The notes under the pieces are model-generated. The model was given only the letters and a program-made list of their open reading frames with translations. It did no database searches and was not told the DNA's origin. The position numbers and the translations under genes were made by a program. DNA of 64,000 bases from Lepus europaeus. Lineage: Eukaryota > Chordata > Mammalia > Lagomorpha > Leporidae. This document shows positions 27,640 to 40,479 of the stretch, piece after piece (the first letter of the stretch is position 1; every line of letters starts with the position of its first letter). Location: contig NC_084850.1 of the NCBI RefSeq assembly GCF_033115175.1, positions 18,073,218 through 18,137,217 of the forward strand, in the 5' to 3' direction.

Positions 27640-27745
27640 GTGTGCATTTTGATACGGCCACATTCCGATAATTAATTGCCTCCAGCACGTGCTCTGTAGT
27701 CCCTGGAACAAAAAGGCATAATTCAATTAGATCATCAACCGAGAA
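27640..27745. promoter_or_regulatory. candidate conserved element with ATTA sites and a palindromic E-box
   Basis: GATAATTAATTGCC at 27667-27680 is followed four bases later by the perfect palindrome AGCACGTGCT (27684-27693) and then CATAATTCAATTAGATCATC (27717-27736). The block lies about 2.3 kb upstream of the ZIC3 promoter. Regulatory role is inferred. Confidence 0.3.
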
Positions 27746-28118
27746 GTAGGGAAGTGGGGGGATGCTTGTTAAGGGGCAGACCTGAGGCGCTTCAGCCCGG
27801 TCAAAACTCCGGGCGGTGGAGCCCTTCTCGGGGCAGCCCGGCCCGTCGAGAATGTGGGGCTCTGAGGGGGTGTTGTCTCTTGGCGGGGCGCAGGGGTCCC
27901 AGACGCCCCCGAACAGGCGAGGCTGGAGGCTTTATAAACTGCCAGGTAGAGGCAGACCATTGCAAATTGTGTTTTGATTGCTTTGGGTGGGGTTTTCTTT
28001 ACTTGGGGAGGGGGGGAACCCTGATCCATCCACGCTGTGGAAATCGAAATCTCTAGATATGGTAAGTTACCTTAGATGGAAAAAACCCTTCCACCCCCAC
28101 AAAACCAATCACTGCAGA

Positions 28119-28180
28119 AAAGAGAAAAAAAAGAAAAAAAGAAAAGGAAAGGAAAGGAAAGGGAAAGAAAGGAAAGGAAG
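28119..28180 (+). repeat. purine-only (GAAA/GGAAA)n simple repeat
   Basis: Uninterrupted A/G tract of GAAAA and GGAAA units; polypurine strand bias. Confidence 0.85.
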
Positions 28181-31100
28181 TTTTTCTGATGACCTGTCGC
28201 TTCCCCTCCTCCCGAAACTTGATTTGGGAAACAGAAGACTTGGGTGGCTGATTCTGAGAATGCAGTGGTGGCCCACAAAGAAGAAAGTGAAAAGGAGAAA
28301 AGTTTTTCTTGTATACAGATTAGAGTGAGGCCAAAGCAAGCTCTCCTTTTTCCCTTGTTTTTAAGGTGGAGAAAGGAACCACGGGGCTGGGCAGGGCAGG
28401 GCAACTGGAACCCAGGGGTTGTGGTTCTTATTTTACACTAGAACCCAAGCTCCTCAGCAGCATTGGCTTACTGGGGTTTATGTGTATTAGGCAGCATAAA
28501 TTAACCAATAAATCTCTTTTATGCGTCCCCCAGATTGTATGTGGTCTGGTCTAAATATCCACACGTCTGTATGGATAAGAAATATAATGGAATCCTTTCC
28601 CTTACACTGAGTTCAGACAATAAATAGGAAAAAAGATTTATTTGAATGGTCAAATCTAAAAGCAATACATAAAATAAAAAAAAAAAACCTGATTATTGTC
28701 AAATCAGCGTTTGAGCCTGGTTTTGAGAATCCATCTTGGAGAAGCAGGAAGAAAACAGAACACCCTGAGGGGCGGGTAGGGTACTCTGGTTTCTCCGTAC
28801 AACCCAGATCCCCGATCTGCAGCACTTACCCCTTCACTCCAGCCTCCTAAAAGCCAAAACATGCACTGCACGTTGCGTTATCAATCAGAATTTCTTTCTA
28901 AATACATTTTCTGTGGTGGACCTGAAATCTCCTAAGTCGGAAACCTAGCAATTTTCTTTAAGTCCAAAGGAAACACTGCGGTCTTTTCTTCTGTTTTGTA
29001 TTTAGAAAAGACTTGCAATCTAACACTCGCAACATTTTAAAGACCCTTTAAACCCAGCAAGCGGATTTCCGTTCTGCCAATGCTTCCTGATTTATTTCAA
29101 GAAATGAATCTTTGAATCCAGGAAGGGAATTATTCCAAGACGCTGAATTTGGTGCCCCTGCCTCTCCCTAGTGGAACACAAAGTGTTTCTCGTTGAAACG
29201 TGTCCTTGAAACTCACCATTATTCGGATTTTTTCCTAGTAAACGACACTTTCTTTACATAAATCCCCTCTCTCCCTTCAGAGCCCCAGATCTTTTAAAAA
29301 GGAAAACTACAAATGGCAATAAAAAATGAAGGAGGAAGAATGATGGGAAAAGAATGCGTTTTTAATTCCTCTTTATTTTTATGCTAAGATAAAGCTCTTA
29401 ATTGGGTGCAGGGACCAGAGCCGAAGGATCTCCAGGACCCGCGGATACACTCACTGAGCTCCAGATTTTATTGACCACATCTGAGTTTTCACTATGGCCC
29501 CATCAACTAACAAATATTTTATAAGCCTTAAATACTTTTAAAATTCAATAGGGAATGAACAAACAGGTTCTGTTTATCAACCGTTTTTACAAATCTGTTT
29601 TTGCCTTTGTCCTCTGCAGTCCAAGGCATGCTGTTGCTCCATGTAATGAAATGCAAACCAGACAGGAATGAGACATTTTCATTGTACTTGTCAATCAGGA
29701 CTGTGTGTGTGTGTGTGTGTGTATACTTGAACTTTGGAGACACAGGCTGAAGTAAATAGGACTGAACTTGGAGAAAGAATGCAGAGAGGTGAACAGGAGC
29801 TATCAGAATCCCATTTGGGATTATAATAGGAATCTTTGAAATACAAGAAATAGAGGGAAACCCTAGGCAGAGGCAGTGTTCATCAGCCAAGCTGTGGGCA
29901 AAAGATTCATGATGAGCTGTGTTGCTGATGGCCAGTCCTGCTCCCAGAGAGAGTAGTTTATGACTCCAGGGAGTGCCCAGCTGTTAAACTCTACCAGCAG
30001 TTGGTCTCCAGGTGCCAGAAAGGCAGCCACATTAGAAGAGGGCTTCCCCTTTCCTTTGGGATCACAACACCTTGTAGATGAGCAGTGCGAGGGAGAGGCA
30101 AACTCAGGCAGAAGCAGAGATACGCATAGCACCATCTGATTTATGTTTACAAGTTCCTTCTCACAGACCCAAAGAGATGGGAGAAGAAGAATGGATTCTG
30201 AGTATCAGCCTTGCCTGGACACATTTACCTGGACCTCAAATTCCTTCTAGGCTGCTAAATTGTCCTTTACTTGTAAAATGTAAAGCATCTCAGCTCAAAA
30301 ACTAGTGCTGAGAAGCTTGTGACTATCCTGAGGTATTTGCTGATTAACGTTTTTGCTTTGAGACAGAATCCCGCACCCTAAGTGACTGGAGAGGTGTCCC
30401 TACACCACATGATGGTTTCTAGCTGTGAGTTTCATCCTTGGTGTGTGAGTCTGGAGCCCCCACCATCCATTTCCATAGTCCAGACCTATTCCAACATCCT
30501 ATCTCCCTCCCCCTCCATGCTCTAAAGTCCAAAGGATGCACTATCAGCATTATAATTTTTGCTCAAGCTGAGAACAAGAATTTCGGCCACCTAGAGAAAA
30601 ATACTGTCTGTGACTCCCAAGGAACTTCATATGGTTTGCGGAAGGCATTTTATAAAATTAATTGACCTTATATAAAAATATCAATTGACTGTTGTTTTTG
30701 CACTTGGTTTGGAGTTAATCATCTAGTCCCGGTGAGAGGTTGGGAGGAAAGGAATTTGATATGAAAACTAAACTTCATACCTTTCTCTCCTCCCCTTTGC
30801 TGTCTCCTCCTAAACAAGACAGAGTGGAGGTGAATTAGACCAACTTCTGGGTCGAACTGCAATGATAAACTATGGCCTGCAAACTATAGGTCAAATCAGG
30901 CCCACACTTGTATGTGTATGGATCACCTAGGAGTCAAGAATGGTTTCAAAACATCTTTAAAGGGTTAGAAGCAAATAATGAAGGGGAGGGAGGTAGACAC
31001 GGAGGTTGAACATGGCCTGAAAAGTCTAAAATATGTTGCATCTGGTGCTTTACAGACACCCTCTGGATGGACTGCTGCCCACCTGCAGACACTAGTATTG

Positions 31101-31645
31101 GTAAGGGGTGTGTTTCATCCACCCTTACCTTTGTACTGCTCAAGCTGCATTTGACATATGAAATGGATTTATTTAAAAACAAATTCAGAATCACACCCCA
31201 GTTATTTCTGGGGGTAACTTTGGCTTTGGAGAACAGCTGAAAAAAAAAAAGTAATCAGGCCAGGGGGAGCCCTGGAGAAAAAAAGGGGGTGGACCAGAAG
31301 AGAGAAGTGAGGAAAAAAAGAGTTGTGAATATCTCAATCAGTGCTGAGGTGACCTCTGACCCAGAGGGTGGTTTCCTTGTCTTTCTTCTCTAGTCAGAGA
31401 TACATAGTTTATTGGCCCTTTCTGCGTGACTGAGCCCTGAGGGGCAACAATAGCTGCCAAACCAACCCCAGCAAGGGGAGTGCAGGCGAGGCCACTGGGC
31501 AGCCATCTTCAGGTAGCCTGAGAAGTGATCCCAGTTCCCTAAGCCTCAGGGGCTTTGGGGGACACAGGGGTCTCCTGTCTCTCATCTCAACTGCCCCTCC
31601 TCACCGAGGGGCTTCTGGGCACTCCTCTGATCCTCTTTAACATTG

Positions 31646-31695
31646 CCCTCCCCTCCCCTCCACTCTTCTCTCCTCCACTCCCCTCCCCCCCACAC
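31646..31695 (+). repeat. polypyrimidine CCCCT-rich tract
   Basis: Almost uninterrupted C/T tract of CCCCTCC and CTCCAC units ending in a C-run. Confidence 0.75.
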
Positions 31696-33311
31696 ACCCC
31701 ATCTCCCATGCCAACCACAGGTAGACTTGGGTGAGAATTGTAGATTCCTTAACTTGTGCTCCTCCCTGTAAATGGCAAAGAGAAGTTGATGTGAAGATTC
31801 CCGACTGCTCCCTACAACCCAACATGCCAGCTACTGCCTTAGCTGCTTGCTTAGGTCTGTCAGGTAGCCCAGTCTTTTTCCTCTTGTCTTCCTTCCCCCT
31901 CTTCCCTGGCCCTCTGGACGGGATCAGGGATTTCTCTTTAAGGTTGCATCCTCCCCGGCCTTAACCCTTGCCCCTTAGACTCAAGTTTGGTAGATTACAC
32001 TTTACCTTTGAACTGGGCAAGATCAGACTGGAGAAGAGTTCCCCCTGCCCCAGGTAGCCACACCACTCCTCTCCAGTTGCCAAAGTGAGAGCAAAAAAAC
32101 CCAGGACACTCAGTTAAATTACAATTTCACATGAGCACTATTTTTCTTTTTCAATCTCAATGTGTGCTGTACATTGCATGACACACACTCATCCTGGGAG
32201 ATTCTTCAGTCTTTACTGGAAATTCGATTTTGACTAGACAGCTTTTATCTTATCTGGCTACACTGCTTTCAGGGCTATGTTCTAGATAGGCTACATTGTC
32301 CTACCAACAGAGCTCTCCCCTAAATGTGGTCTGACCAGGTAACACTGGAGAAGGGGGATGGAAAAAAAGGACATTTCTTGCACTAGATATTTTCCAAAGG
32401 TCCCATTTGCAAGGAAAGCAATCTGAGAATGGGTGGCCCCGAAGGGCACAAAAAGGCAAAGGCAAAATTCCTGCTCAGTGGGGGTGCCCTTTCTCTTCCA
32501 AACTGCAAGGAGGTGCCCTGGTGAAAAGATTGCTGCCGGCCTGTAGGGGGCAGTTGTCCAGCAGCAATCAATTTCTCTTGTCCTGGCCAGAGCCCCTGGA
32601 GAGAAGTGCCCTGTGCTAGGACCAAGGCACACTGCAGAACCTTGAGACCACCAGCAATGCACGCCTCTCAACTCATTGCCCTAATCCTCCTGCCACCTCT
32701 GCAGGACACTGGTGGCATGCAACCCAGGTCCCCTGCATTTTGTCTGCCAAGGGTCTAGTTACCTGTGACCTGGCCCCCAAATCCTCTGCACCTTGCCCCA
32801 TCCTAGCTCCTGGTTCTCCCACTTGGAAGGGAATAGGAACGGGGTTTAAATGAGAAGAACCTGGAGTGGATGGTGGAGCCTGTGACCCCTGTGCCCAGCC
32901 CTGTCCTCCTAACTACGATGCATATGCGTCAGCCCATGCTGGCTGCACAGAGGCCCCTCTGCAGATGGCAGGGGCTAAAGGTCAAGTTTTCCTGAGGAAC
33001 TAGGGCGAGTGAAACAAGTTTTATCAGCAGACATCTGTTCTCCTGCCCTGCTCTTCACTCCTATCACACATTCCTCCACGGAAGGTTCTTCTTATCTTGG
33101 TCTGTTAAATGAAAGGGGAAAAACATGGTCTAGAATTCTCCTTTCCCCACTCCCCCAGTACCACTTCCAAGGGCAGCTCAATGGCCTCAAAATCATTGCA
33201 CAAGCCCCTCTCCTTTCTATCAGGTACATATCTCCTTTCCCTTTTAGAAGACATCACAAAATTTTTATGTCTTACCTCTTCTTCCTTCTTGAAGTGGTTT
33301 CAGTCTCCCAG

Positions 33312-33356
33312 GTTTTTTGTTTGTTTGTTTGTTTTTTGTTTTTGTTTTTGTTTTGT
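33312..33356 (+). repeat. (TTTG)n/(TTTTTG)n simple repeat
   Basis: Tandem TTTG units grading into TTTTTG units. Confidence 0.9.
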
Positions 33357-33619
33357 ATGCTTGCTTTTTGAGCCAACAGATCCTTCTCTGACTACTGATG
33401 GAAAGCAGAGTTGTTGGGGGGTTGTGTAAACCATAACCACTGACATGTCTGTACACACTTGCTTCTCCTGAGTTTCTAACACGCCCCTTCAGACTAGGAG
33501 GACTCAGGTCCTTGATACTTACACGTAATTCCAGCTCCTGCAGCATCTGTTCATTTTGTGGTTCTCAGATAGTTAGGTCTTTTTTTTCTTTCATTAAAAC
33601 TAGAGTAGTGTATAGTTCT

Positions 33620-33936
33620 TAACAATTTTTTTTAAAAAAGAAAATTACACAGAGAGGGAGAGACAGGGATGGAGAGATCCTCCATCCACTGGTTAGTGCC
33701 TCAGATGGCTGCAATGGCCAATGGTGGGCCAGGAAGAAGCCAGGAGCCAGGAGCTTCTTCCAGATCTCCAAATGGGTTGCAGGGGCCATGTTGCTTGGGC
33801 CATCTTCTAGTGCTTTCTCAGACCATTATCAGGGAACTGGATAGACAGTGGAGCAGCTGGGACTCAAACCAGCGCCCATACAAAATGCCAACATCACAGG
33901 TGGTGGCTTTACCAGCTATCCCACAATGTGGGCCCC
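33620..33936 (-). mobile_element. lagomorph C-SINE, antisense
   Basis: AAAATTACACAGAGAGGGAG at the left, GGAGCAGCTGGGACTCAAAC inside, CCACAATGTGGGCCCC head at the right. Confidence 0.85.
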
Positions 33937-33949
33937 TGTTTTTTGATTT

Positions 33950-34240
33950 TTTTTTAAGTTGTAGCCTCCAAATATAGGAGAGAACATGCAGTATTTGTCG
34001 TTCTGTGTTTGGCTTATTTCACTCAACGTGATATTCTCCAGTTGCATCCATTTTGATGCAATTGGTAGAATTTCATTCTTTTTATAGTTGAATAATATTC
34101 AATTGTATATAATATTCCATTGTATACTACATTTTCTTTATCCACTCATCTGTTGATGGACATGTTGGTTGATTCCATATTTTGTCTATTGTGAACAGTG
34201 CTGCAATAAGCATGGCAGTGCTGCCATTGAGAGTTATTTC
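33950..34240 (-). repeat. old L1M-type fragment, antisense
   Basis: L1 ORF2-end signatures in reverse: TTGGCTTATTTCACTCAACG, CATTTTCTTTATCCACTCATC and TATTGTGAACAGTGCTGCAA. It is short and non-coding. Confidence 0.8.
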
Positions 34241-34344
34241 TTTTTTAAATTTCCCACTCCTCCTTCTCAATTTAAGAAGAGGTGGGGCTGCCTGCCTTCT
34301 ATTCCAAAAGTAATAGAGTGGAACTAGGAAGGATTCCCAGGGTC

Positions 34345-34490
34345 AAAATGCCTGGCTCCACGTTGGAATCTCCTGGGGATCTTTAAAATATTCCCATGCA
34401 CAGATCCACCCCAGAACTTCTGAATCATTTGCTCTAGAGAGGGGTGCCATAGCATTATTTGTTGAGGCTTCCTATGGTGGAAGCCACTGA
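34345..34490 (+). repeat. MER5-type (hAT-Charlie) DNA transposon remnant
   Basis: TTGGAATCTCCTGGGGATCT, then CAGATCCACCCCAGAACTTC, then TGAATCATTTGCTCTAGAGA, and a terminal GGAAGCCACTG match the MER5 order. It is non-autonomous and encodes nothing. Confidence 0.55.
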
Positions 34491-34989
34491 ATCAGTTTAC
34501 TTCATTATCTGGAACTTCTTTGCTTCCATGTTGCAGCCTTTTCCAGGCTTACATTCCTGGCCCTCACATTGCCACCCAGGTCAGAGGTACTCTAGCTAGA
34601 TGTGCTCTGTGGAAATTCTTAGAGATCCTATGGTAGGTGTTCCCATAAAGGAAACCTCACCTTCAACTTCAGCCTCACTTCCTTTGATTTCTAGAAATGC
34701 CTCCTTGCTCTGGTCTGAAGTGGAAGAAATCATGGGCCTCCAGTCAAGAACCAGCTTGACCCAGACCCATTTGTTTTATTTCAACTAAAGGGTGACATTG
34801 TAGTCGTTACAAAACAAAATTTCCAAGAAGGTAAAGGATGGAGGTCAAGGAAAGGACTCTTCTAATCCCGTTATCACCAGCCCAGAAGATCTAGCCTTAA
34901 CTTCTTTCTAGAAGAAAGAAGGGGGTGGGGTGGGGACAGTATTCTGTCTCACTTGTAATTGTTCCCCATTAATTTTTTTTTGTATAAAC

Positions 34990-35450
34990 ATAATTTATAA
35001 AAGCTTTATTCATAATAACTCCAAATTGAGAACAACAAAAATACACATAAAGAGGAGAAAAGTAAACAGGGGTGAATTTGTGCAATTAAATACTATTCAA
35101 TGATTTAAAGAATGGATGTCTGAAATGAACAATAACATGGATGGATTTTAAAAACATGCCAAGTGAAAAGTGATATACACAAGTATATTGTATGATCCCA
35201 TTTATATGCAATTTAAGAGCAAGCAAATCTCATTTATAGTGACAGAAATCAGATTCATTGCAACTCATGAGGCTGAGACATGAGAGAACATTCAATTCAA
35301 GGGTGTTGGAAATCTTCTCTGTCTTGATTGGTGTTATGGTTAAATGATCATACACACACTCAGTTATATTAACAACATTAACTCATTTAGTTGTATACTT
35401 AGGATCTATGAGATTCTTTGGAAATACATTAGTCTCAATTTAAAAATATA
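34990..35450 (+). repeat. old L1M-type 3' end, sense
   Basis: It reads in L1 sense order: TTTATTCATAATAACTCCAA, AATACTATTCAATGATTTAA, AACATGGATGGATTTTAAAA, then TGATTGGTGTTATGGTTAAA. The C-SINE at 35468 inserted just beyond it. Confidence 0.75.
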
Positions 35451-35467
35451 TGAAAAAGAAAATAATT

Positions 35468-35795
35468 TTTAAAAGATTTTTATTTTATTTATTTGAAAGA
35501 CAGAGTTACAGAAAGAGATAGAGACAGAGAGAGAGGTCTTCCATCCTCTGGTTCACTCCGCAGATAGCTGCAATGGCTGGAGCTGTGCCCATCCAAACCC
35601 AGGAGACAGGCACTTCTTCCTGGTCTCTCACGTGAGTGTAGTGGCCCAAGGACTTGGGCCATCTTCTACTGCTTTCCCAGGCCATAGCAGAGAGCTGTAT
35701 AGGAAGAGGAGCAGCCGGGACTAGAATCGGAGCCCATATGGGATGCCGACGCTTCAAGACAGGGCTTTAACCCACTGTGCCACAGTGCTGGACCC
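35468..35795 (-). mobile_element. lagomorph C-SINE, antisense
   Basis: Perfect 14-bp target-site duplication AAAAGAAAATAATT at 35454-35467 and 35796-35809. Full-length body with a CCACAGTGCTGGACCC head. Confidence 0.94.
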
Positions 35796-36025
35796 AAAAG
35801 AAAATAATTATATACCATTTATCTTTTAATTTATTATAAATACTGTCAACACCCACTCTACTGAGACATGCTTTGTATAAATCTGAAACAATCATTATTT
35901 ATTAATCAGATAAAATATTTATTAGTCATTATTTTTGAGCAAAATATGTAAGAATCTAAGCATCATGTCATTGACATTGTGTTCATTTTGATGTTACAAT
36001 AATGTTCAATTTTAGTCTGCGTTAA

Positions 36026-36357
36026 AATATTTTTAAAGGTTTACTTATGTATTTGAACTCCAAAGAATTACAGATAGGCAGAGACAGAGAGAGAGAAGAC
36101 TTCCATCCACTGGGTCACTCCCCAAATGGCCGCAATGGCTGGAGCTGAGTCCATCCGAAGCCAGGAGCCTGGAGCTTCTTCTGGGTTTCCTACACAGGTG
36201 CAGGGGCCCAAGGACTTGGGCCGTCTTCTACTGCTTTCCCAGGCCATAGCAGACAGCTGGATCAGAAGTGGAGCAGCCGGGAATTGAACTGGCGCCCAAA
36301 TGGCATGCCAGCACTGCAGGAGGTGGCTTTACCCACTATGCCACAGCGCCAGACCCC
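36026..36357 (-). mobile_element. lagomorph C-SINE, antisense
   Basis: AAAGGTTTACTTATGTATTT at the left, CCACAGCGCCAGACCCC head at the right; followed directly by a CA repeat and another SINE. Confidence 0.88.
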
Positions 36358-36363
36358 ATTAAA

Positions 36364-36387
36364 TACACACACACACACACACACACA
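36364..36387 (+). repeat. (CA)n microsatellite
   Basis: About 12 uninterrupted CA units between two SINEs; a candidate polymorphic marker. Confidence 0.9.
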
Positions 36388-36652
36388 ATTTTATTTGAAA
36401 GGCAAAGAGGCAGAGAGAGACAGACTTTCCAATGGCCAGTTGATTCCTCAAATGTTCTCAATGGCTGCACTTGGAACAGGCTGAAGTCCGCAGCCCAAAA
36501 ATCAACTGGGATTCTCACATGGATGATAGGAAATCAAATATTTGGGCCACCATCTGCTGCCTGCCAAGGTATGCAGCAGCAGGAAGCTGGAATGGGAAAT
36601 GGAGCTGGAACCTGAACCAGGCACTCTGATAGTGGATGCAGTGTCCCCCAAT
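36388..36652 (-). mobile_element. older lagomorph SINE, antisense
   Basis: TTTTATTTGAAAGGCAAAGA at the left and the diverged body GCAGCAGGAAGCTGGAATGG, typical of the older SINE group also seen at 410 and 37262. Confidence 0.72.
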
Positions 36653-36670
36653 TAATTCTTAATTCTTTTT

Positions 36671-36756
36671 TTTCCTTCCTTCCTTCCTTCCTTCCTTCCT
36701 TCCTTCCTTCCTTCCTTCCTTCCTTCCTTCCTTCCTTCCCTCCTTCCTTCCTTCCT
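36671..36756 (+). repeat. (TTCC)n microsatellite followed by (CTCTGC)n
   Basis: About 21 tandem TTCC units with one CCC interruption, then three CTCTGC-like units. It is likely polymorphic and is purine-pyrimidine asymmetric. Confidence 0.95.
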
Positions 36757-37261
36757 GCCTCTCTGCCTCTCTGCCTCTCCTCTACCGTAGCTGGATTCCC
36801 TAGAACTGGTGAGGGAAATATGAGTGCTCCCAGTTTCTAGATGATTGCAAGGGACAGAGCTGTCCCGCTTGGTTCAGTCCCTACAGATACCTCCCCGAAG
36901 TTATGGAAGACAGAGAGAGATGGGGACAAGTGATTGCAGTTCAAGTTTTCAGAGTGACTTCAAGCTGAACATTTCTTTTCCTTAGAAACACTTTTACAAA
37001 ATTTACATAAGAAATACAGTCGTGGGATTCACTCTTCAAAATATTTATAGCTTGTCTGCTGCACGTAAGACATTTTATGAGGGGAGTACTGTGAGGGACA
37101 TGAGAGTAAATGATTTTATGGCTCCGTCTTGCACATGGACTAGCAAAACATTTTAGCACCCTGACAATGAATGCTGGAGCTTGAAGTTTTAAAACAAATA
37201 TTTCTTCAATATTATGGTAGCTATCTGACAGTACAGAGGTAGCTACCAGAATATCTTCATT

Positions 37262-37603
37262 TTTAATTTATTTATTATTTATTTTAATACATTTTTATTT
37301 ATTTAATTTACTTTAAAGGCAGAGAGAAGGAGAGGGAGAGCCATAAACAGATAGAGATTTCCCATTTGTTGTTTCACTCTCCAAATCCCCACAACAAGCT
37401 CGTGCTAGGTCAGGCCAAGCCCAAGAACTCAATATAGGTCTGTTACATGGGTGACAGAAACCAGACTACTTGAGCCATCAACTGCTGCTTTCCAGGTTGT
37501 GCATTAGCAGGAAGCTGGAATCTGGGACTCAAAGCTAGGCACTCTGACATGGATTGCAGGCATCTCAAGTAGTGTCTTAACTACTAGGCCAAATGCTGAT
37601 TCC
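37262..37603 (-). mobile_element. older lagomorph SINE, antisense
   Basis: TTTAATTTACTTTAAAGGCA at the left, GCATTAGCAGGAAGCTGGAA inside, degraded CTAGGCCAAATGCTGATTCC head at the right. Confidence 0.72.
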
Positions 37604-37782
37604 CATTATTTTTATTTAAACATGACTCTCTTGATATATCTTTTCCAACAAAAATATGTTGCTAGAGTTTTTCAGGACAAATACTCAAATGAGAGTGTTA
37701 AAGGACAGTCTGCCTTTTCCTGAGGAAAGAAGAAATCAGCTTGAGATAATTATTTTCACAATTTGGTGGGCAATGACTTTTT

Positions 37783-38120
37783 TTAAACAGATTTTTATTT
37801 ATTTATTTGAGAGGTAGAGTTACAGACAGTGAGAGAAAGAGACAGAGAGAGAGAGTGAGTCTTCCTTCCGTTGGTTCACTCCCCAGATGGCCGCAATGGC
37901 CAGAGCTACGCTGATCCAAAGCCAGGAGCCAGGTGCTTCCTCCCGGTCTCCCACATAGGTACAGGGGCCCAAGGACTTGGACCATCCTCCACAGCTTTCC
38001 TGGGCCATAGCAGAGAGCTGGACTGGAAGAGGAGCAGCCAGGAGTAGAACCGGCACCCATATGGGATGCCAGCGCTGCAGGCGGAGGATTAACCTACTGC
38101 ACCACGGCACCGGCCCCATG
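37783..38120 (-). mobile_element. lagomorph C-SINE, antisense
   Basis: 11-bp duplication AATGACTTTTT at 37772-37782 and 38121-38131; full-length body with a CCACGGCACCGGCCCC head. Confidence 0.93.
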
Positions 38121-38234
38121 AATGACTTTTTCCATTATACTCTACTTTCGTTGTCTTTTGTAATATATAGTCTTCAAAATCAAGGACTCCATTTAATATT
38201 TCTTATATTCTGGCTCCTATAAAACAAATGTATA

Positions 38235-38578
38235 TGCAAGTGTTGTGGCACAGCAGTAAAAGCTGCTGCCTGTGACACTGGTATCCCTTATGGGCACCAG
38301 TTTGTGTCCTGGCTGGTCCACTTCCGGTGCTGCTCCAACTCCCTATTAATGGCCTGGGACAAGCAGCAGAAGATGACCCAAGTCCCCGGGCTCCTGCCAG
38401 CCATGTGGGAGACCTTGCTGAAGCTCTTGGCTCCTGGCTTCAGCCTGGCCTAGCACTGGGGTTGTGGCCATCTGGGGAGTGAACCAGCAATGTAAGATCT
38501 CTGTGTCTGTCTCTCCCTCTCTCTGTAACTCCGACTTTCAAATAAATAAATTAATAAATCCTTTCTTAGAAAAGTAAA
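38235..38578 (+). mobile_element. diverged lagomorph C-SINE, sense
   Basis: Head GCAAGTGTTGTGGCACAGCA and tail CGACTTTCAAATAAATAAAT; internal blocks complete but diverged. Confidence 0.85.
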
Positions 38579-40029
38579 AACGTTTGGTAACAATTTGATG
38601 CTTATTTTTATTATTATTAATTTAATAATTCCATAACTCCCTCCCTTACATACACAGAGGAGATAAACTACAGGAGAATTTTTTATAGTTCAGTCCCATA
38701 CACAAATTTCATTTCTTGAGCTATGTTGTTATTCTACAGCTGTGGTGTGTTCAAATGATGTGTTCAAATTCTGAGAGTTACACTCAAATGGGTTGGGAGG
38801 CAAAGTGCTCTGGAATGTGGCTTGGCACTACATTGTCATTATCATTTAATTTTTGGTTTTTTGTTTTTATAGTGTGGCTACATCACAAATAATTTACTAA
38901 AAGAAAGAGCCCTCTGAGGATAATACAATGGAGAAAGTGTATTGTGCATATGGTCTGTATTATCAAATTCTCTGATTCATAGAAAACATATGTTCAGTGA
39001 ATTATTGATCCTGCGGTTGTTTTAAAAGGTCCATCCAATCATGTTGTATGCTGCTTGTGTGTGCTGTTACATGGAGGGGATGTACGTACACAATTTACAA
39101 CATGGTCCTTCATCTTGAAGATCATGAATTTGAGACAAGTCCCAAATGTGAACTCAATATATGAAACACTGTTTGGTGGGCAAAGAGTTGGCTCTTGCCT
39201 TTCCCAGAGAAAGGCAATGTGCAGACTTCTGGGTAAGTCAGACAGGCTCTAGGGGCATGCTGCAGCTCCCAGAGCTTTCTGTTTCATTGCCTTGACCAGA
39301 AAGACATCTGAAGGACATTTTTCTCTGAGCAAAAGGTGGGAAGGAGTGATCTAAGCCATGTAGTAGCTGTACTCATCCTCATCCGCAGTCTTCTTCCCCA
39401 GCAGCTGGAAACCCAGTCCCTTGCCTTTGGAGATTCAGTAGAGAAAACACATTTGGACAGCAGAGGAGGTCTTAGGAGCACTCCATCAGTGTATTAGATT
39501 GTGATCTCAGGTTTGTTTAGGAAATCACAGCTCTATCTCTCATCCTTCCTCCTTGCTCACCAGACTTCTCAAGTTTATGATTTGAGGTTTTTCAGCTCTC
39601 CCCAGCAGAATTAACAGCACTATGCCCTCTGATGGGAAAGCTACAACCTGCATACCCTTGTGACCTACTGGTCTGAGCAGCAAACACTGTTAACAGAGAG
39701 ATTGCTGCACGGGCAGCTATGTACCAGCCTCAAGGGCTGGCTAAGGCTATAACCAGGCCGGGCTGTGTGGGTGTGTGCCTGGAGGGTGGTTATTGGTGGA
39801 AATGAAGTGAGCAGAGCCTTTCAAGAAGTAAGCGTGTAGCGTGTGTGCGAGTGTGCCTAAGAACAAGCCTAGCTTGCCCAAAGCACATCCCACCATTAGC
39901 GTCTCCCTTGCCGTTCCGGAAGCACCACTTATAACAGCTCCTGGGCCACGCTTTCAGCCAGTGAATCTTTGCACAGTCTCCTCTTTCTGTTGGTGGGGAA
40001 TCGGGATCCACTACTTTGGGATCCTGGGA
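38579..40029. other. unique non-coding DNA, nothing recognised
   Basis: No gene or clear repeat; AT-rich at the left, GC rising at the right. Confidence 0.45.
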
Positions 40030-40479
40030 AGATGAAGTAGCCGGAAATGGGAGTCCATAAGCCCGCAAGAGGGGCAAGGACCCCAGAGATGATTCAAGTG
40101 CTTATCACACTTGAAGTGCCCGACGCACCCTGGAGATCCAGAGAGGGCCGGGGTGGGGGCGGACATCAGCTGCTGCCGAGGTTTGATGGGGAGGGTACTG
40201 GAAGTTGGCGCCGAGCCCGAGCTACTTGGACGGCCTTCTTTTCATTTGGTTCCCCATGGGGAACCTCCTCCCCTTCCTCTCTTCTCCCTCTTCTCCGCCT
40301 CAGTGCGGCGCTAAGGATCCACCGCTTCCCTAAAGCCCAAAGCCTCAGTCTGCCTATCCTGGTCGGGAGGGTACAAGGGCTTGGGAGATGGGCTCTGGAG
40401 CCGACCAGTCCTTACGTTTCTCCTGGAGGGAACGAAGGGGTGCAGAGTCTCGCCTCCCTTCGTTGCCCGCCGCCGTTAC

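Larger units (their letters stand above)
26376..33619. other. SINE-free upstream flank of ZIC3
   Basis: About 7.2 kb with no SINE or L1 copy, only simple repeats. Moderate GC with CpG-richer islets near 27.4-27.9 kb. No coding gene recognised. Depletion of insertions fits constrained regulatory DNA around a developmental gene. Confidence 0.5.
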
